Shown: positions 33,354 to 43,560 of the stretch, in pieces
How the letters are laid out: every line of letters starts with the position of its first letter
How positions within the stretch are numbered: position 1 is the first letter of the stretch
NCBI GenBank assembly: GCA_023634235.1
Contig: JAMKCF010000020.1
Coordinates: 3,162,001 to 3,226,000 of the forward strand
DNA from: Pisaster brevispinus
Lineage: Eukaryota; Echinodermata; Asteroidea; Forcipulatida; Asteriidae
DNA: 64,000 bases
Reading direction: 5' to 3'
The notes under the pieces: model-generated
Database searches by the model: none
Told to the model about the DNA's origin: nothing
The model's input: the letters and a program-made list of their open reading frames with translations, nothing else
Translations under genes and position numbers: made by a program

Positions 33354-33459
33354 CCGCATCAGAAAAAATGTTGATCTACACTCAGGAAGGCTGCTCAAAA
33401 TGATCTTCATGATGAAACAACAGTCATTGAGATTTGAAACCAGGATCCAGATGAGAGGG
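33354..33459 (-). pseudogene. Exon-like block, minus-strand family, member 5
   Basis: 106 bp, nearly identical to 31217-31322 with the same splice-like ends. It reads PLIWILVSNLNDCCFIMKII, then LSSLPECRS, then TFFLMR. The differences from member 4 are mostly amino-acid-changing (LS to VS, ILID to NLND, R to C, C to S, I to T), which does not suggest strong protein-level constraint. Confidence 0.4.
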
Positions 33460-33749
33460 CTGTAAGATATAAACAAGAAAGAAAAAGCCCCTTTCATGAT
33501 TATTAATGCCAAAGCTAATTCTTTTTCATACAACAAATCATCACAACAGTACAGCAACTCGTGCCGTCACATTTATGACATGCAGTCATTGGAGTGAAGC
33601 AGTGAGTTTACTAATCAGCACAGCATGCACTGTCACAAGGATGAACTAAGTAGTAAGTGTAGCAGTGAGGTTCGTTCACACCAGAACAAAGTTGATTCAA
33701 CTGAAAGAGCACAGTATTACTGACTGGTTTAGACAAAAAAACGTTTAAA

Positions 33750-33778
33750 TTTAAAAACACAAGATTCAGATAAGAGAG
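33750..33778 (-). pseudogene. Acceptor-side stub of the minus-strand exon family
   Basis: On the minus strand 'TTGTTCGAATCTCACAG' is followed by CTCTCTTATCTGAATCTTG, which matches the first 20 bp of member 6. It then runs into AT-rich sequence. The polypyrimidine flank is kept. Confidence 0.45.
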
Positions 33779-34373
33779 CTGTGAGATTCGAACAAGAAAG
33801 AGAAACCATATTAATAATATAAAATGCCAAGATTCATTATTGTCCAAGCAATAAACCTACACATAATAACAACAGCCTGTGCCGTCACATGGATGACCTG
33901 CAACGGTTGGAGTGTAGCAGTGAGTTTACTTATCAGCATAGCCTGTGCCGTCACATGGATGACCTGCAGTGGTTGGAGTGCAGTAAGTTTACTTATCAGC
34001 ACAACCTGAGCCGTCACAAGGATAACCTGCAGTGGTTTTGAGTGACAGTGAGTTGCTTTTACACCAGAAAAATTGATTCGACTGAATGATTACAGTGCTA
34101 CAGACTGGTAACATCAACAAAATGTTTGAATTTGAAATGGCAAACAAACGTCTTTTGGTACTCAGCAAATTCTGCTACAAATTTGAAATGGTAAAATTCT
34201 GTAAACTCATGTGAGAGACAACTAGTAATCTCTGAAACAAAACTTGACAGTAAATGCTACCCCACTAAAACATATCATTTTAAAGGCATCTTGCATTTTT
34301 AAAACACAGGCAGCAAATATTTAAAAACTAAGTTTCACAAACTAAAGATAACAAACCAGGACTTGCTTCTTAC

Positions 34374-34480
34374 CTGCATCACATACAATATTGTTCTACA
34401 CTCAGGGAGGCTGATGAAAAGATTACGCATGATGAAAAACCAGTGAAGGAAAAATAAAAACAGGATCCAAATAAAGAGAG
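34374..34480 (-). pseudogene. Exon-like block, minus-strand family, member 6
   Basis: A 107-bp block between 'GTTTATATCTAACAG' and 'GATGCAG|GTAAGAAGC' on the minus strand. It is open: LFIWILFLFFLHWFFIMRNL, then FISLPECRTILYVMQ. It is diverged from members 4 and 5 but keeps the WIL...FIM...SLPECR core and ends on a codon boundary. Entry phase differs by one base from members 4 and 5. Confidence 0.4.
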
Positions 34481-34916
34481 CTGTTAGATATAAACAACAA
34501 AGACAAAAACCCATTAATGATTATAAATGCCAATGTCAATTCTTTTCCATACAATTAATCAACACAACAGTACCACAACCAATGCTGTCACATGAATGAC
34601 CTGCGGTGCCTGGGGTGTAGCAGTGAGTTTACTAATCAGCACAACTCAGCCATCACATGGATGACCTGCAGTGGTTGCAGTGCAGCAGTAAGTTTACTTA
34701 AAAGCACAAACTGTGCCGTCACATTGATGACCTGCAGTGGTAGAAGTGTAGCAGTGAGTTCACTAATCAGCACAACTTTTGCCAACAAATTGATCACCTG
34801 CAGTGGTTGGAGTGCAGTGGGTTAACTTATCAGCACAATCTGCACCATCACAAGGATGACCCATAGTGGTTGGAGTGTAGCAGTGAGTTTACTAATCAGC
34901 ACAACCTGTGCCGTCA

Positions 34917-34983
34917 CTGTGCTGATAAGTTAAATCACTGCTACACTCCAACCACTGTAGGTCATCCACGTGACGGCACAGAT
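34917..34983 (-). repeat. Inverted minisatellite monomer 1
   Basis: One 66-bp monomer is in reverse orientation (CACTGCTACACTCCAACCAC, then GTAGGTCATCCACGTGACGG). Together with the forward unit before it, it can form a ~36-bp stem with a ~16-nt loop around 'AACCTGTGCCGTCACT'. Confidence 0.85.
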
Positions 34984-35678
34984 TACTAATCAGCACAACC
35001 TGTGCCATCACATGGAGGACCTGCAGTGGCTGGAGTGTAGCAGTGAATTTACTAATCAGCATAATCTGTGCTGTCACATGGATGACCTGCAGTTGTTGGA
35101 GTGTAGCAGTGAGTTTACTAATCATCATAGCCTGTGCCGTCACATTGATGACCTGCAGTGGTTGGAGTGCAGTTGGTTTACTTATCAGCACAATCTGTGC
35201 TGTCATATGGCTGACCTGCAGTGGTTGGAGTGCAGTGAGTTTTCTCATCAGCACTACCTGTGCCGTTTTATGAATGACCAGCAGTGGTTGGAGTCAAGTT
35301 AGTTTACTAATCAGAACAACCTGTGCTGTCACATTGCTGACCTGCAGTGGTTGGAGTGCAGTGAGTTTACTTGTCAGCACAATCTGTGCCAACACATGGA
35401 TGGCCTATAGTGGTTGAGATGTAGCAGTGAGTTTACTTATCAGCCTAACCTGTTCCGTCAAATGGCTGGTAGGAGTGCAGTGAGTGTACTTATCAGCACA
35501 ACTCGACCATCACATGGATGACCTGCAGGGGTTGCAGTGCAGCAGTAAGTTTACTTAAAAGCACAAACTGTGCTGTCACATTGATGACCTGCAGTGGTAG
35601 GAGTGTAGCAGTGAGTTTACTAATCAGCACAACTTTTGCAGTCAAATGGATCACCTGCAGTGGTTGGAGTGCTGTCAC

Positions 35679-35755
35679 TGTGCTGATAAGTAAACTCACT
35701 GCTACACTCAAACCATTATAGGTCATCCATGTTACGGCACAGATTGTGCTGATAA
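35679..35755 (-). repeat. Inverted minisatellite monomer 2
   Basis: Same reversed monomer and same junction (GCTGTCACTGTGCTGATAAG), then 'AGATTGTGCTGATAAGGTTT' before forward orientation resumes. Confidence 0.85.
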
Positions 35756-36237
35756 GGTTTACTAATCAGCACAACCAGTGCCGCCACATGGATGACCTGC
35801 AGTGGTTGGAGTGCGGCAGTTAGTTTACTAATCCTCATAATCTGTGCCGTCACACAAATGACCAGCAGTAGTTGGAGTGTAGCAGTTGGTTTACAGCACA
35901 ATTTGTGCCGTCACATGGATGACCTGCAGTGGATGGAGTACACTGAGTTCACTAGTCAGCACAATCTGTGCCGTCAAATGGCTGACCTGTACTGGTAGGG
36001 GTGCAGTGAGTTTACTAATAAGCATAAACTGTGCCGTCACATGGAAGATGTGCAGTTGTTGGAGTGTAGCAGTAAGTTTACTAATCAGCACAATCTTTGC
36101 CGTCACACGGATGACCTTTAGTGGTTGGAGTGCAGCAGTGAGTTTACTTATCAGCACAGCCTGTGCCGTCACATGGCTGACCTTCAGAGGTTCGAGTGTA
36201 CCGCTGAGTTTACTAATCAGCACAACCTGTGTCGTCA

Positions 36238-36659
36238 CATGGCGTATCGTTGCCGAGCAGATAAGAGCACTGGACTCAAGCTCTGGTGTTTCTGATGAGC
36301 AGAGTTTGGGTCCAATTCCCGACCGTAACACTTGTGTCCTTAAGCAAGACACTTAACCATGAATGCTTCATCCTTTGGATGGGATGTAAAGTCGTTTGTC
36401 CTGTGTGTTGTGTAAGGCACGTAAAAGAACCCAGTGCATTTATGGAAAAGAGAAGGGGTCTGCCCTGGTGTTCCTGGTTTGATTGGCAGCATATTGTGCC
36501 ACAGCACCTTGTAAACCATTACATTGTGCTAAGGAGTAGGTCTGATAATTCAAGCGTAGCCCAAAGAATAACTTGCAGGAAAATACTTAATGTTGAAGTG
36601 CCTTGAGCGTACCTGAGTGATCGATATGAGCGCTATATAAGAAGCCACTATTATTATTA
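36238..36659 (+). mobile_element. tRNA-derived SINE, long-body type
   Basis: The head is diverged (GTTGCCGAGCAGATAAGAGC, B box GGGTCCAATTCC). The body contains 'TTTGGATGGGATGTAAAGTC', 'AGAAGGGGTCTGCCCTGGTG' and 'TTTGATTGGCAGCATATTGT', ending 'GCGCTATATAAGAAGCCACT' and an ATT-rich tail. A second full copy lies on the minus strand at 48.79-49.22 kb. Confidence 0.85.
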
Positions 36660-36723
36660 ATATGACCTGCAGTGGTTGGAGTGTAGCAGTGAGTTTACTA
36701 ATCAGCACAACCTGTGCCATCAC

Positions 36724-36800
36724 TGTGCTGATAAGTAAACTCACTGCTACACTCCAACCACTGTAGGTCATCCATGTGACGGCACAGATTGTGCTGATAA
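36724..36800 (-). repeat. Inverted minisatellite monomer 3
   Basis: Reversed monomer with the same two junctions as at 35679-35755, at the start of the duplicated higher-order block. Confidence 0.85.
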
Positions 36801-38104
36801 GGTTTACTAATCAGCACATTCTGTGCCGTCACATGGATGACTTGCAGTGGTTGAAGTGCGGCAGTTACTTTACTAATCCGCACAATCTGTGCCGTCACAC
36901 GAATGACCAGCAGTGATTGGAGTGTAGCAGTGAGTTTACTAATCAGCACAACCTGTGCCGTCACATGGAGGACCTGCAGTGGCTGGAGTGTAGCAGTGAA
37001 TTTACTAATCAGCATAATCTGTGCTGTTACATGGATGACCTGCAGTGGTTGGAGTGTAGCAGTGAGTTTACTAATCAGCATAGCCTGTGCCGTCACATGG
37101 ATGACCTGCAGTGGTTGGAGTGCAGCTGGTTTACTTATCAGCACAATCTGTGCTGTCATATGGCTGACCTGCAGTGGTTGGAGTGCAGTGAGTTTTCTCA
37201 TCAGCACTACCTGTGCTGTTTTATGAATGACCAGCAGTGGTTGGAGTCAAGTGAGTTTACTAATCAGCACAACCTGTGCCGTCACATTGCTGACCTGCAG
37301 TGGTTGGAGTGCAGTGAGTTTACTTGTCAGCACAATCTGTGCCGACACATGGATGGCCTATAGTGGTTGAGGTGTAGCAGTGAGTTTACTTATCAGCATA
37401 ACCTGTGCCTTCACATTGATGACCTGCAGTGGTAGGAGTGCAGTGAAGTTACTAATCAGCACAACCTGTGCCGTCATCACTTGGAGGATCCGCAGTGGTT
37501 GGAGTGTAGCAGTGAGTTTACTAATCAGCATAATCTGTGCTGTCACATGGATGACCTGCAGTGGTTGGAGTGCAGTTGGTTTACTTATCAGCACAATCTG
37601 TGCTGTCATATGGATGACCTGCAGTGGTTGGAGTGTAGCAGTGAGTTTACTAATCAGCATAATCTGTGCTGTCACATGGATGACCTATAGTGGTTGGAGT
37701 GCAGTTGGTTTACTAATCAGCACAACCTGTGCCGTCACATGGATGACCTAAAGTGGTTGGAGTGGCTAAGACCACTAGGTTTAACAGCCACATTAAGGAG
37801 AAAAAGTTGAACTGCTTCTGAAACTGTGGAGATATTTCAAGTCAAAATATGTTTCACAAGCATGTTATCTTTTGAAACTAAAAGAGACTGTTTTTTTAGA
37901 CCGTCCATAGACCAAACTGTGACATCTGTGCAACAAAATCTTCATACAGGTGAACTGCAATAACTTTTGTACATAATTCAACATGTATGCATCAAAACAA
38001 AGGTGAGACAAATGACCTTTGAGCGAAGATTAATTTGTCTTCATGAATTTAGTGCAACTTTTTGGCAAATTAAAGTAGATATTGGATCAAAATGCAAGAC
38101 TTAC

Positions 38105-38207
38105 TTTTTATATGGACAGATGACTTGACTTTACTCAGAGAAGCAGCTCAATATATCCTTCGACATCAGTGAATGGCAACAATCAAACAACTTCCTGTAC
38201 AGGAATT
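38105..38207 (-). pseudogene. Exon-like block, minus-strand family, member 7
   Basis: Bounded by 'CATATTTTGCAG' and 'ATAAAAA|GTAAGTCTTG' on the minus strand. It reads FLYRKLFDCCHSLMSKDILS, then CFSE and TAA. It is closest to members 1 and 2 (25.2 and 27.1 kb), with the same flanks ('AACAGATGCATGACA' nearby in member 1). It is the most upstream member on the minus strand. Confidence 0.4.
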
Positions 38208-38319
38208 CTGCAAAATATGAAACATGAAAAGCTGTTAACAATTGATAACAGATGCATGACACGTCTTGTTAACTGGCTGTCGTCAACCGATATTGAGTTA
38301 ATGTGTCAGGTGGAATGTC

Positions 38320-38420
38320 TTGGTGAGATTCATGTTTGGTGTTATCAGAGTATGGGTTCAAGTCCTGGTCATGGCACTTGCGTAACATACTTGACCATAA
38401 TTACTTTGTCCTTTTGACAC
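38320..38420 (+). mobile_element. SINE head remnant
   Basis: 'GAGTATGGGTTCAAGTCCTG' (B-box-like) and 'GTCATGGCACTTGCGTAACA', then 'TTGACCATAATTACTTTGTC'. This is the head/body junction of the SINE family; the A-box half is eroded. Confidence 0.55.
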
Positions 38421-39410
38421 TAATCATTAAGAGAAAGGGTTTGCCCAGGTGTTTCTTGAGTTGGTGACTGCAATAACTCATTTCCATGTCCCAATGTGAT
38501 TGATCGGTGGGCACAGCACTTTTTGCCGAAATCACAATACAAGGAACATCGGCAACCATTATGGCACGCTGATTTTGAGGCAGTTCTGTGCACAACTGTA
38601 AAATCTGGCATAGTTACATGTAAATTACAGCATGGCGTCCATCTTGGCAGCTTGATCTATATTTTAAGTGTACTGCATCTCCAAAGAAGCAATGCAGCAT
38701 ATCTGCAAGATGGCGCTTGTGCATGTGGGCTATTACTAACAAATGAATGACATGTCTTGTAAACTGGCTGTTTTCATACAACATCCAAGTACATTCTTGT
38801 CATTTGATCGGAGGATCTGAAGTCACACGGCATTCATCACATGACCTACGCCATAAACTGTAAATTTTTGTACTTTTTGCAACAAGCACTTTTTCCAATC
38901 CTTTTTTACTGTCGCACGCAAGACCACACCACATGAGTGCACAAATTGCCCTCATGTTGGATGCCAGAATAGAATCTTGTCCATTTGGTTGATTTTGTTT
39001 TTTCCTCCAAATGACAAAGATCTACTTGGTGTTATTTTAAAGCAATTAATGGATGTGAATGAGTGCAACAGAGTGAATATTTTCATTCGTTGCAATATGG
39101 AATGTGCCATTCAACTCGTTGAATGGAAAATTTCATCTCTCTCAGCTCAATTTTTCTTACCATTGAGCTCCTAAACATTCAGTGTTTGTACAGGCCAACT
39201 AATCAATAGTTCCATCTTTGATGTTACTTTGATGTACAAGTTTTGCGGCATTGCATGTTAGAGTATCGTCACCTCGCTAAACAAGGATGGATTTGATGTT
39301 CTTGATGACAAAACTGTTTCAGTTTTTTGCTGTTTCCTCAACAAGTAGTCACTGTGTTCAACTGAAACTTTCACAGGTGACTTTTATTGTATCTTTCTTG
39401 ATAATGTGGC
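38420..39410. other. Low-copy DNA
   Basis: No tandem repeat or convincing exon. A short dispersed-repeat match to 24.8 kb lies near 38550. Confidence 0.5.
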
Positions 39411-39418
39411 CCAGAAAC

Positions 39419-39515
39419 CAGCATTACATCAACAGCAACCAAATGATGGTCCTACCTTCCGAAAAATCAGCATTACATCAACAGCAACCAAATGATGGTC
39501 CTACCTTTCGATCAG
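39419..39515 (+). repeat. 49-bp direct duplication
   Basis: 'CAGCATTACATCAACAGCAA' through 'GATGGTCCTACCTT' occurs twice in direct succession, with one or two differences. Confidence 0.9.
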
Positions 39516-39660
39516 TTCAATAAAACATTTATTTCCGAAAACACAATAACAAAAGGCAGAATCACAGGACAAATTGTTACTAGTACGACACAAACAAAAA
39601 GTAAATAGGACAATTGATAAAGTTAATGACAATGAAAAGACGTCCAGTAGAATCAAGTAA
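39516..39660 (-). mobile_element. Possible LINE 3' end
   Basis: Reading the minus strand, the sequence ends 'TTTTCGGAAATAAATGTTTT' and ATTGAAC. This polyadenylation-like end after a low-complexity stretch is like the tail at 32.11 kb. No protein part is seen, so the class is uncertain. Confidence 0.3.
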
Positions 39661-39913
39661 GGAGGCTGTTCAAATAAGCCAAGACTTGAGGGGAGCAGCC
39701 ATAGACAAACAAAAAAACCAAAGACAACAAAACAGATCGGAAAGAGTGCAATAATTATGAATTGAGCCAGTTATACAAATAATGCCAACAATATTGACAA
39801 ATTTCAAACTAGATATCAGCAGCACAAAGAAGAAGAAAGCAGAAAATAAGCAGTCTGTGGACAAAGTAGAGCGAAGAAGGAAAGCAAAGTTACATAATGA
39901 GAGACCAGGGGCC

Positions 39914-40045
39914 GATTTCACAAAGAGATAAGATTCATCGAAGAGTTGGCAGTATTACCACAGTGATTTGTATTCTGACATTACACTTTGCTTAGCAATT
40001 AAGATTAATTGGCAGTTACGAACAGTCTTAGCTCTTTGTGAAATC
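39914..40045. mobile_element. 132-bp MITE-like element
   Basis: Perfect 14-bp terminal inverted repeats, GATTTCACAAAGAG at 39914-39927 and CTCTTTGTGAAATC at 40032-40045. The interior also partly self-complements (AAGATT...AATCTT-like). No coding capacity. Confidence 0.65.
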
Positions 40046-40049
40046 AACA

Positions 40050-42010
40050 AGGCTTTGAAATTAATAATATTAAACAATATTAAGTATTTTTATGAATAAG
40101 GTAGTCACGTACCTTTAAACAAAGAACAAGGACAAAGCTATCTGTTTACCCATCCAGTGAAACTGAGGAAAGCATTTTGTAGATTACAGATTGCCTTCCT
40201 CCCAATCCAAGTTGCAAATAGTTTTTTTCTGTAATCAGAACAAGTCAGAAATCGAATAACGCCTCTTGCAATTTAATTTTATAAACTGTTTTAAGAATGT
40301 TTATAACAGGAATCACCAAACATATGGCTAATAAGTCAATGTATTGTCCACTACAAAGTCTGAAGTAGATTGGAATTTGAATGCTAGCTTTGGAAATTTT
40401 CACCTTGCCACGTAAATTTTTTCTATGAACACCTTCACTCAAATGATACTTTATAATTTAATATTTCATCAAATGAAATTAATACAGTGCTTTTACAAAG
40501 CCCTTATTGAATTTCTATACCCATGAACTGGTTGGTTAAATTTTTATCAGCTCAAATAACAACTTTTCATAGTATTTATCGAATCGGTTGAATATTGCAA
40601 TTGGTCATGATTTTGTTTGTTGTTTCCACCATTAGTAAGTAACATTTTCCCAAACACAGATAAGTTAGAAATCAGTTTCCTTTAGTGAGGGACCTGTTTG
40701 GTTGCATTGTTCCTGTGGTACTTTGTCAGGAAATGCTGACATGATTTTTCCATAGTGGGTTTGTTTTGCATTTGTCAAAGGTTTTTATTTTTTTGTTTTT
40801 TCAAGGTTCGTTGTTCGCATGTCCAGGTACTGTCTGCATTATTTATTTTTAATTGTGTTTCATAATTTGGTTTCATCTATCATTGACAACTGACACACCA
40901 ATGGTGTACACAAAGGATGCTGGCAGAGTTTTGTCCTGCCCTTCTTACCAATCACTCACCCCTTTTGATGACACCCCCCCCCCCTCTTGCTAGGACATGT
41001 GGCAGACCAGATGTACATTAGAAGAGTCAACAATGGAAATATTAACATTGTGAGCATGTGCTGACAGCAGCCCTCACTACAAGGAAAACTCAAGTAGATC
41101 CACTGAACCATCTTTTCATAAAAATGATTGTTATTTATCACGTCTTTTCAAACTCAAATCAAAACCAAATCTTTTCTTTCATCTTTACACTGTATTCATT
41201 TCATTGTATTTCGAGATGAAAGATAGACTTGGCCAGATTTCAAGCGGCATTTTGAAGTAAAGTTGGTAATATGCCTAGTTTACCTAGTTCTTAGGGTGCT
41301 GAATAAAAAAATGGAATACCGAACCGACTTTTTGGTCGTTGACCGTGAAAAACCACATTAACAAAACAACACAGAATACCTAGCAGACGACAGCTTCATA
41401 AATGCAGTTGCATGCTAAAATAGTCAGGTTTTGCTGTAATTTCATAGCGTTTTGTCAGGATTCCATACTGGTCAGGTACCCCACCACGATTTATTTTTTG
41501 GCCAACAGAGGTTGAAAAACTATGGAAAGCCATAAAACAAAATAAGACAACCACGGTTTGTAGCAATGCTACACAAGTATTCAAAAATAGGGTTGAATTT
41601 GCTGGAAATAAAGAAACCAATCATGGCCGGTATTACATTTAATGAAAGTTTGCAGAAAATTTTGAATTTGGTTAAAACACCTGCTAACGAGATTGAATGT
41701 TTTACTAACAATTCAGCCGTCCATGCCACCAGCACAGTTTGTTTATCAACAATTGAAAACGTTGGAGGCGCTACTATTCCCATTCATCAGCTACTAAAGT
41801 GCAGCAATCACGTGTGTAAACAACGTACGACAGTTCAAGTTGTGTACTTTTTTCATGGGGTCAGACAGTAGTCACAGTGTACATTTCTTCGTCGCGTGAG
41901 CAATAACAAACATAGTTTCAACAACTTGAATGTAAATCCTATCTAAGTATAAGACTGTTAATAACGTACATTTTTTGCAAGTTAGCAGTGCCGATCGTGT
42001 TGAATTTTTT
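40050..42010. other. Low-copy DNA with a CpG-containing zone near 41.8-42.0 kb
   Basis: Mostly AT-rich with no repeats; a poly-C run lies at about 40975-40984. At 41624 an ATG in fair context (AATCATGG) opens 82 codons (MAGITFNESLQKILNLVKT and on, to a TAG at 41871). On the other strand a 45-codon frame starts MAFHSFSTSVGQKINRGG. CpGs (CACGTG, GTACGAC, CGTCGCG) cluster at 41810-42000. This may be a promoter or first-exon area for the downstream candidate exons, but neither frame is recognisable and both may be chance. Confidence 0.25.
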
Positions 42011-42015
42011 TGCAG

Positions 42016-42067
42016 CATCACGACCGAATCATCAGTTACCGATCGTGATGGGCAGATGGGAGAGAAG
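42016..42067 (+). CDS. Candidate exon a of a plus-strand gene
   Basis: 52 bp between 'GAATTTTTTTGCAG' and 'GAGAAG|GTAAGTCG', both near-consensus. Entered with two bases already used, it reads ITTESSVTDRDGQMGEK and ends exactly on a codon, so it can join the phase-0 exon at 42526. Polar and probably disordered. Product not recognised. Confidence 0.4.
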
Positions 42068-42281
42068 GTAAGTCGTGTGTGTGGTGACTGGATGAAAACA
42101 TTGGTGTATCGATACAGTTTATGAATAAGGTGGAGCCTGCACAGCCAGTGACAGCTTGCTCAATTTTTAAAAGTGGCAGAAGATTCTCACATTTAAAAGG
42201 TGCACACCCATACCACAATCCTCCAAATGAATATTTCCATTAGTGTGAAAAGTGTAAGAAATAGCATTGAATTGAAGACCT

Positions 42282-42394
42282 AGACCCAGTAACTAGGGCG
42301 CTGTACTCCTTTTTTCGAAATTTTGACATCTTCTTACAACCGAAGATGTCAACATTTCGAAAAAAAGGAGTACAGCGCCCCAGTAACTGGGTCT
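42282..42394. mobile_element. Near-perfect hairpin element with flanking direct repeats
   Basis: Arms of about 52 bp (42282-42333 and 42342-42394) around an 8-nt loop. The left arm contains GGGCGCTGTACTCCTTTTTT and the right arm its complement, with only a few mismatches. The 14-bp sequence GAAGACCTAGACCC lies at both ends (from about 42274 and from about 42399) like a target duplication. No coding capacity. Confidence 0.75.
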
Positions 42395-42525
42395 ATGGAA
42401 GACCTAGACCCTGAGTAAACTGATTAACCACAACTACTTAATCAGCTGCATGAAATTGGGCATACAAAGTACAATCTACATACCTCAGGTGTCAAGTTGA
42501 CTTTTTTTCTCCTCGATATCCTCAG

Positions 42526-42573
42526 GGGATGAGCCAGAGTCAGCCAGGTGAGGCAAATGCCAATATCAGAATG
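42526..42573 (+). CDS. Candidate exon b of a plus-strand gene
   Basis: The acceptor has a long pyrimidine tract ('CTTTTTTTCTCCTCGATATCCTCAG'-like, split here for length). The 48-bp form ends at 'AGAATG|GTAAGAAA' and reads GMSQSQPGEANANIRM in phase 0 at both ends. A shorter 22-bp form ending 'CCAG|GTGAGG' is also possible and would leave one base, which fits the block at 43358. Either could be used. Confidence 0.4.
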
Positions 42574-42751
42574 GTAAGAAACTCACAGCCAAAGAATTGA
42601 GTCAGATGAATCCTACACAAAGAAGTAAACACCTTGCTGTTAGTATAAACCTCAGAAACTGCTGCTGCATCTAGGGATTTCGGATATCCTTATGGCTCTC
42701 TTGGCCGAAGAACATATTTTTCTGTGCTAAGCATATTTCTACCCCAATGAG

Positions 42752-42860
42752 GCCCAATTTCATGGCTCTACTTACTGCCGAAATCTTCTCTTGTGATCGC
42801 CATTCTCTGCTTATTGTGTCGGCACCGAATTTCTGCGCTAGCTGTGTAAAGCTAAGAATG
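42752..42860 (+). mobile_element. Fragment of the CCCAATTTCATGGCTC foldback family
   Basis: 'GGCCCAATTTCATGGCTCTA' and 'CTTACTGCCGAAATC' match elements at 61.1-63.2 kb. 'GGCACCGAATTTCTGCGCTA' in the interior is also typical of the family. Confidence 0.6.
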
Positions 42861-42885
42861 CCTAGTATTTAGTAACAAGGACTAC

Positions 42886-42909
42886 GCACACACACACACA
42901 CACACACAA
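42886..42909. repeat. (CA)n microsatellite
   Basis: About 12 perfect CA units. Confidence 0.95.
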
Positions 42910-43357
42910 GCAAAAATTTGATGCTAATCTGTGAGCTTCACTTGATGTTAACATGAAATTCCCCACTTCCGTAAGCAGCTATTCCTTGCTTCAAAGCTAT
43001 CAAATTGGGTCAAATTTTGTTAACTGGAAGTCCAGGCCTCATGCTAGTGCCCCAGCTAGTGCGTCAAATGAGTCCAACATGTTCGCTTAAAGGTTTAGTA
43101 TAATGTAATGGTAGGTGTAGAACGCAGCTGGGTAGTATCCATTGAGGTTTGAACCCCCCCTCCCCTTCCCACAATTATATTGGTCGACCCGGTAAATCAA
43201 GGGCTTATCTTTATTCTCCAGTTGTGTGGACCGAGTTATTTTTGGCAACGTCCCTGTGACATTTTCACAGGTTGGTTTTTCGGTGTGTTTTTTTTACTAT
43301 TAATGTATGTGAATGTATTTCTTCTTTTTTTTCAATTTGCCATGCCCTCTCCCATAG

Positions 43358-43501
43358 GATTTCACAGCTTAATGAGATCCCTGTATCAAGCAGCGTACAT
43401 GGGGTGTACTGCTGTCCGTCGGAAGTGTTTCTCGCCTCTTGAGGCTGTCAAGCCTAGGATCAAGCATTGTTACCTAAAATCACATACTTCTGTCCTTAGA
43501 G
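43358..43501 (+). CDS. Candidate alternative exon c
   Basis: 144 bp after a strong acceptor ('TTTTTTCAATTTGCC' then 'CTCTCCCATAG') and before 'AGAG|GTGTGG'. With one base carried in it is open: GFHSLMRSLYQAAYMGCTAV, then RRKCFSPLEAVKPRIKHCYL and KSHTSVLRG. If the donor is not used, the frame continues VVLTSCFHVCFMKV and stops at 43546-43548. Splicing from here to 43543 would need a 41-bp intron, too short for this type of genome, so this block is an alternative or a terminal exon rather than part of the same isoform as the next one. Confidence 0.3.
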
Positions 43502-43560
43502 GTGTGGTATTAACTTCTTGTTTTCATGTTTGTTTTATGAAGGTGTGACAAAACAAGCAG

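Larger units (their letters stand above)
30605..37765 (+). repeat. 63/66-bp minisatellite, in several blocks
   Basis: The unit holds 'ACTAATCAGCACAACCTGTG', then CCGTCACATGGATGACCTGC and AGTGGTTGGAGTGTAGCAGT. Units are mostly 66 bp, with 63-bp and rarer variants. Blocks lie at about 30.61-30.86, 31.42-31.70, 32.04-32.11, 32.49-33.02, 33.57-33.65, 33.87-34.05, 34.57-36.24 and 36.66-37.77 kb. They are separated by exon-like blocks, SINEs and a LINE tail. A segment near 34.9-35.4 kb is repeated at 36.7-37.4 kb as a higher-order unit. All three forward frames and some reverse frames remain open for long stretches because the unit is divisible by 3. Confidence 0.95.

Noticed and set aside
35886..37751. 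Frames of 100-169 codons in the 66-bp minisatellite on both strands
   Set aside because: The unit is a multiple of 3 and stop-free in several frames. Only the zinc-finger-like spacing of one frame was kept as a weak finding.
43502..43542. Intron joining the block at 43358-43501 to 43543
   Set aside because: It would be 41 bp long, too short for spliceosomal introns expected in this kind of genome, although the phase would fit.
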